Below, piece by piece: positions 14,480-21,444 of a DNA stretch of 21,444 nt (position 1 is its first letter; each line of letters starts with the position of its first letter). The stretch covers positions 1-21,444 of the forward strand of contig CAZCYD010000052.1 in the NCBI GenBank assembly GCA_964502735.1, written 5' to 3'. A model generated the notes under the pieces. The model saw nothing but the letters and a program-made list of their open reading frames with translations, had not been told where the DNA came from and searched no databases. The stretch is from JACKAN01 sp964502735 (GTDB lineage Bacteria; Bdellovibrionota; Bdellovibrionia; Bdellovibrionales; UBA1609). The position numbers and the translations under genes are program-made.

Positions 14480-17464
14480 CTATTGTTTTGACTGTGGCGT
14501 AATTTCGAGTTCCTGTTTGTTGCCCTTGCGCATAACTACAACTCGAGTTTTTTGCTCAGGTTTCAGCGACTCCAGGGAGTAGACGTAATCATGGATATTC
14601 TCTATTTTTTTTCCGCTGAGTTCAATAATGATATCTCCCGTTTTGAGGCCGGCAGCTTCAGCTGGCCCCCCCTTAATAACACCAGAAAGTTTGAGCCCCT
14701 TAGTGGCACCAGAACTAGAGTAATCGGGAATGGTGCCAAGGTAGATTCTAAAGCCGCGTTGATTTCCTGTGTTGGCTCTTTCAATTTTGGTGTAGGGAAG
14801 GGCCCGACTTTGACTAGCGACATTCGTCGTAATAGAGAAAATAAGCTTAACTATTTGTTCGGTTTTTTCAAAATTAATTTTTTCGGCCCGATCTCTTGGT
14901 GAATGATAATCTTCATGGGCTCCCGTAAAAAATGTAATAGAGGGAACCCCAAGTAAATAAAATGGCATACCATCAGTGGGCACATAAGGGTCGGAGCTTA
15001 GTGATGTTTTTAAGTTCGTCTTTTGTAGGTGAGGCTCAATGAGATTTGCCCAGTCGGAACTCGAGGCCACACCTTGAATAAACAAACCCTCCTTATAGCG
15101 ACCAATCATATCCATGTTGAGGTAAGACGAAAGCAAGGGGTAAACTTGTTTGTTGGCTATTTTAAAATCATCTAGAAAGGCTTTTGAGCCCAGTACGCCA
15201 ATTTCTTCTGCCGACCAAATTGCAAAAAGTAGATTTTGCTTAATTTGAAGCTTCCCTTGTTGAGCTTGCTTTGCAAAAAAATGAGCCAGTTCAATAACCC
15301 CAGAAACTCCGCTGGCATTGTCATCAGCGCCGTAATGAATTTGAGAGGTGTCTTGGTTGTTCATAAACGAAGAGCTGGAGTGTCCTTCACCCAAGTGGTC
15401 TCCGTGAGCTCCAATAACCACTGTGCTTTTGGCACCAGGCACTTTTAGCATGGCCAAAACATTTCGCCCTTCACTTTGTTTGTGTCTTATATTAACGCTC
15501 GCGCTGACTTGAAGCCCTGATATCTCAAAACCTTTTAATGACTCGTCCGAAACTTTTTCTAACGAACTGAGCTTGTCGAGTTCGTTCTGAATGAGCTTGA
15601 GTTTTTTTGTTTGAGACTTTAGCCACGCTTCTGCGATGTCGTCACTGATAGAAAGTACAGGAATAGAAAGTTCACCAGAACTCTTATCTCCATTAAAAGC
15701 AATAATAGGTTTTTTGACTTTTGAATTGGGCCCATTGACAACTATAAGGCCTAGGGCTCCTCGCTCACGGGCAATCATAGCTTTGTGTTCGAGTTTTGAG
15801 TAGCGATGAAAATGAGACCTCAAATTAGACTCTATATTTTCCGGTATAAAACGGAAGACAACAACCCACTTTCCTTTGACATCTAGATTTGCGTAAGAAT
15901 CATAGGCGCTAAACTTTTCAGTTTCAGGAACAACCAGTCCATAGCCAGCAAAAATCACAGGTGCATTGGCAAAGGCTCCTGATTTTGAAAAGGCAAGAGG
16001 AGACCAATTTTTTCCAAGTTCAAATTTTACCCCCTCATGGGTGGATAGCATTTTATTGTTTTTTCCGAGTTCCGCTCCAGAGGGAAAACTAAACGTATGA
16101 ATATAGTTGTTTTTAAAACCAGGGCTTAGGCCAAAATCGCTAAACAGCTCTGCCAAGTTTTTTGTATATACTAACTCCTCAGGGCTACCTGCGCGACGAC
16201 CTTTAAGGGTGTCCGACGAAAGGTAGTGAATAGTTCTTTTAATATCGCTTTCTTTAATTTCATGCGAAAGCTCATGGGACTTTAAAGGGGAGGGGGCAAT
16301 GCCCAATGCTCTTCTAGCTTTATTGTCATCCCACTTGACTCGATAAATCTGAGACATCCCTTGTGCTCGTCTTGTCCAAGTCAGGTATTCGCCGTCAGGA
16401 GTAAAAACAGGAAGGCCATCAAAGTCGTCTAAATAGCTTATGCGCACGGGATCTTTTGCTCCAAGAGCATCGACTAAGTAAAGTTCAAAATTTTTATATC
16501 CGTGTTTATTGGTAGTAAAAACTATGTAGTCGCCAGAGGGGTGAAAAAAAGGCGCCCAAGAGACAGATTTCAAATTTGTAATTTGCTTTTTGTCCGATCC
16601 ATCCGTGTTCATTGTGTAGATTTCAGCCACGTGACCACTGGGTTCAAAGTGACGCCAAACTATTTTTTTGCCGTCAGAACTAAAAAATGGCCCACCGTCA
16701 TAACCGTAGTCAGTGGTTAAGCGCTTCACTTGAGTGCCATCATGTTTCATTATGTAAATATCTAAGAAAAGGCTAGGGTCCTTTTCAAGAGCCTTTTTTT
16801 CTTCCTCAGTCAAGCTGCCGCTGTAGGCGTGTCGGTTAGAGGAAAACACAATCCAATTGCCATCGGGTGAGTAGGCCCCTTCAGCGTCGTAGCCTTTGAC
16901 ATTTGTGAGGTTTCTTAAGATTTTACCTTCCGCGCTGGCTTCGTAAATGTCATAAGTGTCGTCATAGTCCCAGGAGTACTTCTTTTTTTGTCCAGTTTTT
17001 CTAAACTCCAACTCCTCTTTCATATACTGTCGGGCTTTGGGATCATTGTGAGTGGACGAAAACAAAACCTTTTTATTACTGGGATGTACCCATGCGCAGG
17101 TTGTTTTTCCATAGCCAGGAGAGACCCTATTCGTTTTGCCTGACTTTAAATCTGTTAAGTAAATTTGATAAAATGGATTGTCGGATTCTCTTTCGCTTTG
17201 GAAAACAAAATGAGAGCCATCTACGCTAAAATAACCTTCGCCAGTGCGTTTTCCGCCGAAGGTGAATTGTTGAGCTTCATTTAAAAAGCCGTAGGGGTCT
17301 TCGGGGATGGGCTCCTGATATGAGTAGTCCATAGGTGATCCCGACTTATGGGTTCTCGTGGATTTTCTAGACTCTGTTTTATGAGTTTTTGATTGGCAGC
17401 CAGCTATCAAAATCACAGAAAAATACAACGCCAAAGATAATGCTAAAAATCGCAAGTTGAACAT
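14480..17464 (-). CDS. Lipoprotein with TolB-like propeller, M28 zinc peptidase, PA and PDZ domains
   Basis: This 994-residue cell-envelope lipoprotein is a probable aminopeptidase. A signal peptide ends in the lipobox LIAGC (Cys23). Residues about 65-375 contain TolB/PD40-type propeller repeats, seen as recurring YSPDGNWIVFSS, FSSDGKKIVW and FHPSGDYIVF. The M28 peptidase spans about 400-875, with a protease-associated (PA) insert at about 500-625. All zinc and catalytic residues are visible: His687 and Asp689 in GAHGDH, GADDNASG (711-719 region), Glu753/Glu754 in SAEEIG, Asp785 in NMDMIGR and His854 in YHSPRD. A PDZ domain follows (about 905-990). ATG 17464 has GAGGGG six bases upstream and starts a proper lipoprotein signal, so the open frame back to 17527 is discarded. 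In a predator it could digest prey peptides; that role is inference. Confidence 0.92.
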   Translation of the reverse strand: MFNLRFLALSLALYFSVILIAGCQSKTHKTESRKSTRTHKSGSPMDYSYQEPIPEDPYGFLNEAQQFTFGGKRTGEGYFSVDGSHFVFQSERESDNPFYQIYLTDLKSGKTNRVSPGYGKTTCAWVHPSNKKVLFSSTHNDPKARQYMKEELEFRKTGQKKKYSWDYDDTYDIYEASAEGKILRNLTNVKGYDAEGAYSPDGNWIVFSSNRHAYSGSLTEEEKKALEKDPSLFLDIYIMKHDGTQVKRLTTDYGYDGGPFFSSDGKKIVWRHFEPSGHVAEIYTMNTDGSDKKQITNLKSVSWAPFFHPSGDYIVFTTNKHGYKNFELYLVDALGAKDPVRISYLDDFDGLPVFTPDGEYLTWTRRAQGMSQIYRVKWDDNKARRALGIAPSPLKSHELSHEIKESDIKRTIHYLSSDTLKGRRAGSPEELVYTKNLAELFSDFGLSPGFKNNYIHTFSFPSGAELGKNNKMLSTHEGVKFELGKNWSPLAFSKSGAFANAPVIFAGYGLVVPETEKFSAYDSYANLDVKGKWVVVFRFIPENIESNLRSHFHRYSKLEHKAMIARERGALGLIVVNGPNSKVKKPIIAFNGDKSSGELSIPVLSISDDIAEAWLKSQTKKLKLIQNELDKLSSLEKVSDESLKGFEISGLQVSASVNIRHKQSEGRNVLAMLKVPGAKSTVVIGAHGDHLGEGHSSSSFMNNQDTSQIHYGADDNASGVSGVIELAHFFAKQAQQGKLQIKQNLLFAIWSAEEIGVLGSKAFLDDFKIANKQVYPLLSSYLNMDMIGRYKEGLFIQGVASSSDWANLIEPHLQKTNLKTSLSSDPYVPTDGMPFYLLGVPSITFFTGAHEDYHSPRDRAEKINFEKTEQIVKLIFSITTNVASQSRALPYTKIERANTGNQRGFRIYLGTIPDYSSSGATKGLKLSGVIKGGPAEAAGLKTGDIIIELSGKKIENIHDYVYSLESLKPEQKTRVVVMRKGNKQELEITPQSKQ

Positions 17465-17504
17465 AAAAATCCCCTCTGAATTATGTGTCCTTTGTGAGGC
17501 TGTG

Positions 17505-17534
17505 ACTATACTAATATACGGCACCAAAAGGCAA
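17505..17534 (-). promoter_or_regulatory. Candidate promoter of the M28 lipoprotein gene
   Basis: On the minus strand TTGCCT (17529-17534) and TATAGT (17505-17510) are separated by 18 bases. Transcription would begin near 17498, giving a leader of about 35 bases with GAGGGG before ATG 17464. The -35 matches consensus at four of six positions and the -10 at five of six. Confidence 0.35.
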
Positions 17535-17571
17535 TACGCGACACTATCAAAACTAAGGATTAAATCTGCAA

Positions 17572-19545
17572 TTATTTGCCAAAAAGCTTTTTCAGCTGCT
17601 TTTCTACTTTCTTGCCCTCCTCTTTAAGGGTGGCCTTTGGGGCTGATTTTTGTTTATTCATTTGGGTTTCAGCCTGTTTTTTTGCAGAATCCAATTCTTT
17701 TTTCTTGCTGGCCACTTGCGCTTCGAAAGAGTTTTTAATCTCGTTGTACTGGCCAGTTAACTTATCGCGCTCGGCTTGAATTCGACTGTTAACAAATTGG
17801 TCCAATTGTTTTTTTGCATCATCTATTTTGGCCTGCAGTTGTTTTTTAAAGCCGCGACTGAGCTCGTCTCCTAAGTTTGAGCGAATACTCCATGAGAGCT
17901 TTCTCCATGGGCCGGAGGCTTTGGCATTTAAATTTACATAGGGTATATCGTTGGTGATATTGGTCAAAATTTCCTTAACAGTTTTAGACTTTGCATCTAT
18001 GTCGTAGGCAACGTCTTGAAATTTATTTTCTAAAGAAAAGTGTAGATTATCTCCACGAGAGATTCCCGTGATATTGGTTGATCCCTTGGCTCCAGTAATG
18101 GCCAATTTCACATCCAAAGATTTTGATAGGGAATATCGATTAACAGGGTAGCTGCCAACTGCAAAATCAAATTTTTCATAGGCATCTTCAGTTGTGTGAT
18201 CGACGACAATTGTAGCTTGTAGACCCATCACTTCCTGTTTCGGAAAGTTACCTTGAATGTCAATAGTCATAGGTATTCCCACAACAAAGGGTTGAGTCGA
18301 AAGGTGTCGAATCTCTCCGCCAAGGTTTCCACTGTATTCCGACATGTCTTCTTTCGAGGTTATGCGAGCTAATTGGAGCCAAAATGTTGGATAAGCCTTG
18401 GCCTTGGGGAAACTAAAGTCCTCGCCTTCGCTGCGAGATCTGGGTTTGATTTCAATTTTTTTCTCGGCTTGATTTTCGTCTGTAGAGGAAGCTGATTTAT
18501 CTTTTTTCTCGGGCATATGCTGACGGGCGAGGTCAATATACTTTTTATATTTACCGAGGTTTTCATTAATCACTCGACCAAAAAGGCCTTCTGAGAAGTC
18601 AGCGACATTAATGCTTGGAATTTTCAAGCGGGTTTGCAGATCTTTGATATCTTGCTTGATGAGGTCGTCTAAGCTTTTAAAGTCATTGTTAAAGCCTTGG
18701 ACGTCACTTTTGAGTGAGCTGCTAGCAGAATTAAATTCTTTGACGATTTTGTCACCCTCTTTGAGGATTTTTTCGAGTTCCTTGACGTCATTGGCAAATT
18801 GTTTTGGGTTTTTGGAGTTGAATTTCAACAGTTTTGATCTTTCTACTAAGGCATCAATTTGAGGTTTTTGAGGGAGGTTGTTGATTCTTTCGTCCCAAGC
18901 CTTCTTTTTTTCGTTAAGGGCATTTTCAAGTTCTTTGACCTTAGCTTCTGCCTTTAGGTCCGCTTGGATTTGTTTGAGTTGCGAGGCGGGGTCAGAGCCT
19001 TCGAGAATTGAAGCCACATCGCCAAGAACGTTGTCGTTAAATTGATCTTTAGTTTGTTCTATAAACTGACTTTCAACTTGCTGGAGAGTTTGGTTTTTTC
19101 CAGACTTTGGCGGCTTTGGGGGAATCACTCTCCCTGGACGTTTTCGAGGCGAGTGGGCCATGATGTTGTCTATAGAGGCCTCTTTAACAACAAATTTTGC
19201 GCGCAAAAGAGCATCCCAAACGAGTTCAAAGTTCATTCTTTGAATTTGAATCAGGTTGCGGCTGGGTTCAGACTTGTCTGTGATTTGCAAACCGATAAGG
19301 CGAAAGTAGCCTCCCCAAAAACTAGACTCAATTTTCTCGATATTTACTTCTGCGCCATGAATACTTGTGCCGGTAAACTCCAAAAGCCTCCGCAAGTGGC
19401 CATCAAAAAACATGGCAAAGTAAAGGTAAATAAGAGTCAGTATTATTCCAACAGGCAGTATGGCCTCAAATCTGATAGGGCCCTTGGCTTTTGGCTTTTT
19501 TTTGTCGTCGGACTTTGTCGGCTGTTTATCTGAAGTGTTCGTCAT
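17572..19545 (-). CDS. TIGR03545 family membrane-anchored protein
   Basis: This 657-residue protein has a cytoplasmic basic N-terminus, one membrane segment (about 29-47) and a large periplasmic part. The first periplasmic stretch (about 60-135) has GAEVNIEKIESS, LQITDKSEPSRNLIQI and LLRAKFVVKEASID. This pattern is typical of TIGR03545, a family of unknown function with AsmA-like flavour. Residues about 155-350 and 585-650 are Lys/Glu/Gln-rich and probably coiled coil. The middle-to-late region (about 385-570) contains beta-rich segments such as YSGNLGGEIRHLS and DIQGNFPKQEV. It appears longer than is usual for the family. Its start overlaps the TIGR03546 gene by 20 bases with no clear ribosome site, suggesting coupled translation; the two families are known to occur as a pair. 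The function is unknown; an envelope or lipid-transport role is speculation. Confidence 0.85.
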   Translation of the reverse strand: MTNTSDKQPTKSDDKKKPKAKGPIRFEAILPVGIILTLIYLYFAMFFDGHLRRLLEFTGTSIHGAEVNIEKIESSFWGGYFRLIGLQITDKSEPSRNLIQIQRMNFELVWDALLRAKFVVKEASIDNIMAHSPRKRPGRVIPPKPPKSGKNQTLQQVESQFIEQTKDQFNDNVLGDVASILEGSDPASQLKQIQADLKAEAKVKELENALNEKKKAWDERINNLPQKPQIDALVERSKLLKFNSKNPKQFANDVKELEKILKEGDKIVKEFNSASSSLKSDVQGFNNDFKSLDDLIKQDIKDLQTRLKIPSINVADFSEGLFGRVINENLGKYKKYIDLARQHMPEKKDKSASSTDENQAEKKIEIKPRSRSEGEDFSFPKAKAYPTFWLQLARITSKEDMSEYSGNLGGEIRHLSTQPFVVGIPMTIDIQGNFPKQEVMGLQATIVVDHTTEDAYEKFDFAVGSYPVNRYSLSKSLDVKLAITGAKGSTNITGISRGDNLHFSLENKFQDVAYDIDAKSKTVKEILTNITNDIPYVNLNAKASGPWRKLSWSIRSNLGDELSRGFKKQLQAKIDDAKKQLDQFVNSRIQAERDKLTGQYNEIKNSFEAQVASKKKELDSAKKQAETQMNKQKSAPKATLKEEGKKVEKQLKKLFGK

Positions 19546-20050
19546 ATTTGTAGTACCATTTGTAGAGGGATGTAGCTTGGAGAGCTTTCCAAAACTTTGT
19601 GCTCTTAAATTTTTCTAAAACTTGTTGGCGATATTTCTTTACTAAGATTTGCGCAAGAACGTAAACAAAAGGGGCTAAAACTATTGAGACAACGCCTGAG
19701 CCCATTACTATCGAGTTGTAAAATCTTGTAAAGGGTATGATGGGCATATTAAACAAAGTGGTAAAAAGAGGTTTAAGGTTGTCTATAGAGAGTACGGCAA
19801 CGCCAACATGGTGAAAAACAGGATCTAATAAAAAGGCGATAAATTTAAAAAAGAAGGCCGTCGCAAAGGCGGCTCCAATTTGTATGCGAAACAAAAAAAT
19901 CAAAACAAAAACGACTAGAGTTTGTAGAGAAAATACGGGTGTCATTCCGAGTATAAAACCAGCGGCCACACCTGCGGCAATTTGGTTTGTACCCGTGTCA
20001 GAATTGAGTAGTTTTAAAAACTGAAAAAACTGTTTGAGAATTAACCCCAT
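19526..20050 (-). CDS. TIGR03546 (DUF2062-like) integral membrane protein
   Basis: This 174-residue inner-membrane protein has the beginning LKLLNSDTGTNQIAAGVAAG and FILGMTPVFSLQTLVVFVLI, which strongly matches TIGR03546 of the DUF2062 group. Hydrophobic segments lie at about 25-55, 60-85 and 110-140, and the C-terminus is basic and aromatic. ATG 20050 has AGAGG/AGGA in good position. It is the upstream partner of the TIGR03545 gene, overlapping it by 20 bases. No enzymatic motif is visible and its function is unknown. It is divergent from pgi across a 165-base region. A TTGACA on the minus strand (20117-20122) may belong to its promoter, but a good -10 is missing. Confidence 0.88.
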   Translation of the reverse strand: MGLILKQFFQFLKLLNSDTGTNQIAAGVAAGFILGMTPVFSLQTLVVFVLIFLFRIQIGAAFATAFFFKFIAFLLDPVFHHVGVAVLSIDNLKPLFTTLFNMPIIPFTRFYNSIVMGSGVVSIVLAPFVYVLAQILVKKYRQQVLEKFKSTKFWKALQATSLYKWYYKYDEHFR

Positions 20051-20154
20051 AAATCGTCCTCTGTGTCGTCCATATTACACGTTTATGAAAATCAGTTTTG
20101 CCTTGTTGGCACTCGCTGTCAATATATGATCTATCCAGTTATGGCCTTTCGCGC

Positions 20155-20190
20155 AGACATTTTGACAGACATTTGAATAGACATTCAAAA
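20155..20190. repeat. Three 12-bp direct repeats upstream of pgi
   Basis: AGACATT begins at 20155, 20167 and 20179, an exact 12-base period. The full units are AGACATTTTGAC, AGACATTTGAAT and AGACATTCAAAA. They overlap the candidate pgi -35 region, an arrangement typical of operator arrays read by a regulator. Confidence 0.6.
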
Positions 20191-20200
20191 TAAATATAAG
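20173..20200 (+). promoter_or_regulatory. Candidate promoter of pgi
   Basis: TTGAAT (20173-20178) and TATAAG (20195-20200) are separated by 16 bases, 15 bases before ATG 20216. A perfect TTGACA at 20162-20167 has no fitting -10 at the normal distance. The predicted leader is very short. Confidence 0.4.
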
Positions 20201-20215
20201 TAGTTTCTAAGGACG

Positions 20216-21433
20216 ATGATTCATTTAGAAATTCCAAAAGAGCAAAAAGAAAAACTCACCCCTTACAGTGGTCAAGTCCACAGGGCCTATGAGGAGCTGT
20301 TGGCCAATAAAAAATACGGTTTTTTAGATGTCATGAGAGAGGGCTTCCCTTGGTCAAAATTAGCAGACTTTAAGTCCTGTTTAAATGAGTCTCAACAGGT
20401 GGGCATAATTGGTATAGGCGGAAGCTCACAAGGGCAAAAAAGTTTTTTAAAGTATGTTTCACCAGATTGTTTGGGGCGAGAATTTGTATTTTTTGATAGA
20501 ATTGACGAGTCTTATATCAATGGGCAGATGCAAAAAATCGAAAGCTACTCAGACACCACTTGGTATATTATCTCAAAAAGTGGAAAATCCACCGAAACTT
20601 TATTTATTTTAAACACCCTACTGGAAAAAACAGAAGGGCGGTTACTTGCAAATAAAAAAAGAGTTTTTGCATTAACTGAGGCCAAAGGCTCTGTGGTTAA
20701 AAATTGGGCTGATCAAGAGGGGGTACAAATACTCGATTACCCTCAAGGCATCGAAGGGCGGTTTTCTTTATTCAGTTTTATGGGGCTGTATCCAATGGCT
20801 TCACACTTAAAGGGAGTTGAAAAGGGGGATAACCCATTTGCGAGTGCTGCTGAGTGGATAAAACAAAACCAAAATTTGGTGTTGGAGTTAAGTCAATTTT
20901 ACTTGCAAAGTTTTCAGGACAAAAAATGGATTTCAATGTTTTGGCTCTATTCAGAAAGGCTTAAAGAGTTTGGCTTTTGGTTAGAGCAGTTGTGGGCGGA
21001 GTCTTTGGGTAAGTTTTCTGACGAAGCCCATCGCGTGAGTACGCCATTTTGTTGTTATGGAACTAACGACCAGCACTCTCTGTTGCAGCAGATGGAAGAG
21101 GGATACCCAGATAAGTCCCACGTATTTTTACAAATTAAAAAACCCAACTTGGACTCTCGCTATCAAAAAAATTGGATTAGCGAAGAGGCTTCTTATTTAA
21201 ACGAGTACGATTTAGATCATGTTATGAAGCTCTATTGTCAGTCGACTTACGAGAGTTTGCAGGGGCAGCCTAGGGCTCTAATGACATTAAGAGACAGTAG
21301 CGAAGAAGTGGCCTTTGCTCTGCATTTACTAATGGCTTTGGTTGTGGGAACCGTTGGTCGGGCCATGGGAATCGAAATCTACGGCCAGCCCGGCGTCGAA
21401 AAAAGCAAAAAACTCTTCAGGGAACTACTTTAG
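20216..21433 (+). CDS. pgi: Glucose-6-phosphate isomerase
   Basis: This cytoplasmic enzyme interconverts glucose-6-phosphate and fructose-6-phosphate, linking glycolysis, gluconeogenesis and the sugar-phosphate supply that also feeds rfbA. The protein is 405 residues, shorter than the roughly 450 of Bacillus-type and 550 of E. coli-type enzymes, but all signature blocks are present. They are IGIGGSSQGQKSF (phosphate loop), SKSGKSTET, EGRFSLFS, EQLWAESLGK (catalytic Glu block), YGTNDQHSLLQQ (catalytic His) and EIYGQPGVEKSKKL (catalytic Lys). ATG 20216 is preceded by AAGGA only two or three bases away, an unusually close spacing. The stop lies 11 bases before the window end, so the gene is complete. 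The identification is secure. Confidence 0.95.
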   Translation: MIHLEIPKEQKEKLTPYSGQVHRAYEELLANKKYGFLDVMREGFPWSKLADFKSCLNESQQVGIIGIGGSSQGQKSFLKYVSPDCLGREFVFFDRIDESYINGQMQKIESYSDTTWYIISKSGKSTETLFILNTLLEKTEGRLLANKKRVFALTEAKGSVVKNWADQEGVQILDYPQGIEGRFSLFSFMGLYPMASHLKGVEKGDNPFASAAEWIKQNQNLVLELSQFYLQSFQDKKWISMFWLYSERLKEFGFWLEQLWAESLGKFSDEAHRVSTPFCCYGTNDQHSLLQQMEEGYPDKSHVFLQIKKPNLDSRYQKNWISEEASYLNEYDLDHVMKLYCQSTYESLQGQPRALMTLRDSSEEVAFALHLLMALVVGTVGRAMGIEIYGQPGVEKSKKLFRELL

Positions 21434-21444
21434 ATTTGGGGGGT

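Noticed and set aside
14552..14902. Open stretches on both strands within the PDZ-coding end of the M28 lipoprotein
   Set aside because: The main frame has continuous domain signal here; the others have none.
19042..19533. 163-codon plus-strand open frame opposite the TIGR03545 gene
   Set aside because: Unusual amino acid composition, no start signal, and full overlap with the conserved N-terminal half of the TIGR03545 protein.

Overview
The window looks like a chromosomal segment of an AT-rich member of Bdellovibrionota (Bdellovibrio/Bacteriovorax-like) or a close relative. This rests on protein content, not on a marker gene. It carries a Glt/Agl-type envelope motor operon as in Myxococcota and Bdellovibrionota, an AgmX/PglI-type C-terminal domain, a TIGR03545/TIGR03546 gene pair, and many exported and lipid-anchored proteins. 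No rRNA, tRNA, CRISPR array, insertion sequence or phage gene was seen.

Layout. (1) 150-2634, plus strand: rfbB and rfbA (dTDP-sugar synthesis), then a membrane-anchored TlpA/ResA-like thioredoxin, about 20 nt apart and probably one transcript. (2) 2659-13003, minus strand: a compact ten-gene operon with mostly overlapping start/stop codons. In transcription order it encodes a TolQ/ExbB/AglR-like motor protein, two ExbD/TolR-like proteins, a 977-aa exported helical-repeat protein, a 96-aa exported protein, a TonB-like transenvelope protein with an AgmX/PglI-type C-terminus, a coiled-coil lipoprotein, an outer-membrane beta-barrel, a 281-aa repeat protein and a von Willebrand A (vWA) lipoprotein with a MIDAS motif. 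(3) 13004-13674: a gene-poor stretch with an 8-bp triple repeat and what looks like a frameshifted gene remnant. (4) 13675-14304, minus: beta-carbonic anhydrase, with a seven-copy 7-bp tandem repeat upstream. (5) 14480-17464, minus: a large lipoprotein with beta-propeller, M28 peptidase, PA and PDZ parts. (6) 17572-20050, minus: the TIGR03546 (DUF2062) and TIGR03545 pair. (7) 20216-21433, plus: glucose-6-phosphate isomerase, preceded by a promoter embedded in three 12-bp direct repeats.

How the genes fit together. The ten-gene operon is the main item of interest. Its parts list matches the force-generating core of the myxococcal gliding machinery: proton channel (TolQ plus two TolR), TonB-like transenvelope linkers, TPR proteins and an outer-membrane barrel. 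The last gene, translationally coupled to the rest, is a lipoprotein with an integrin-like vWA domain, which in Myxococcus (CglB) is the substrate adhesin. I infer a self-contained motor-plus-adhesin module for gliding or prey contact. One of the two ExbD-like proteins lacks the membrane aspartate expected for proton use. Neighbouring genes serve surface polysaccharide supply, envelope redox, CO2 hydration, proteolysis and central carbon metabolism. They have no obvious direct tie to the motor.
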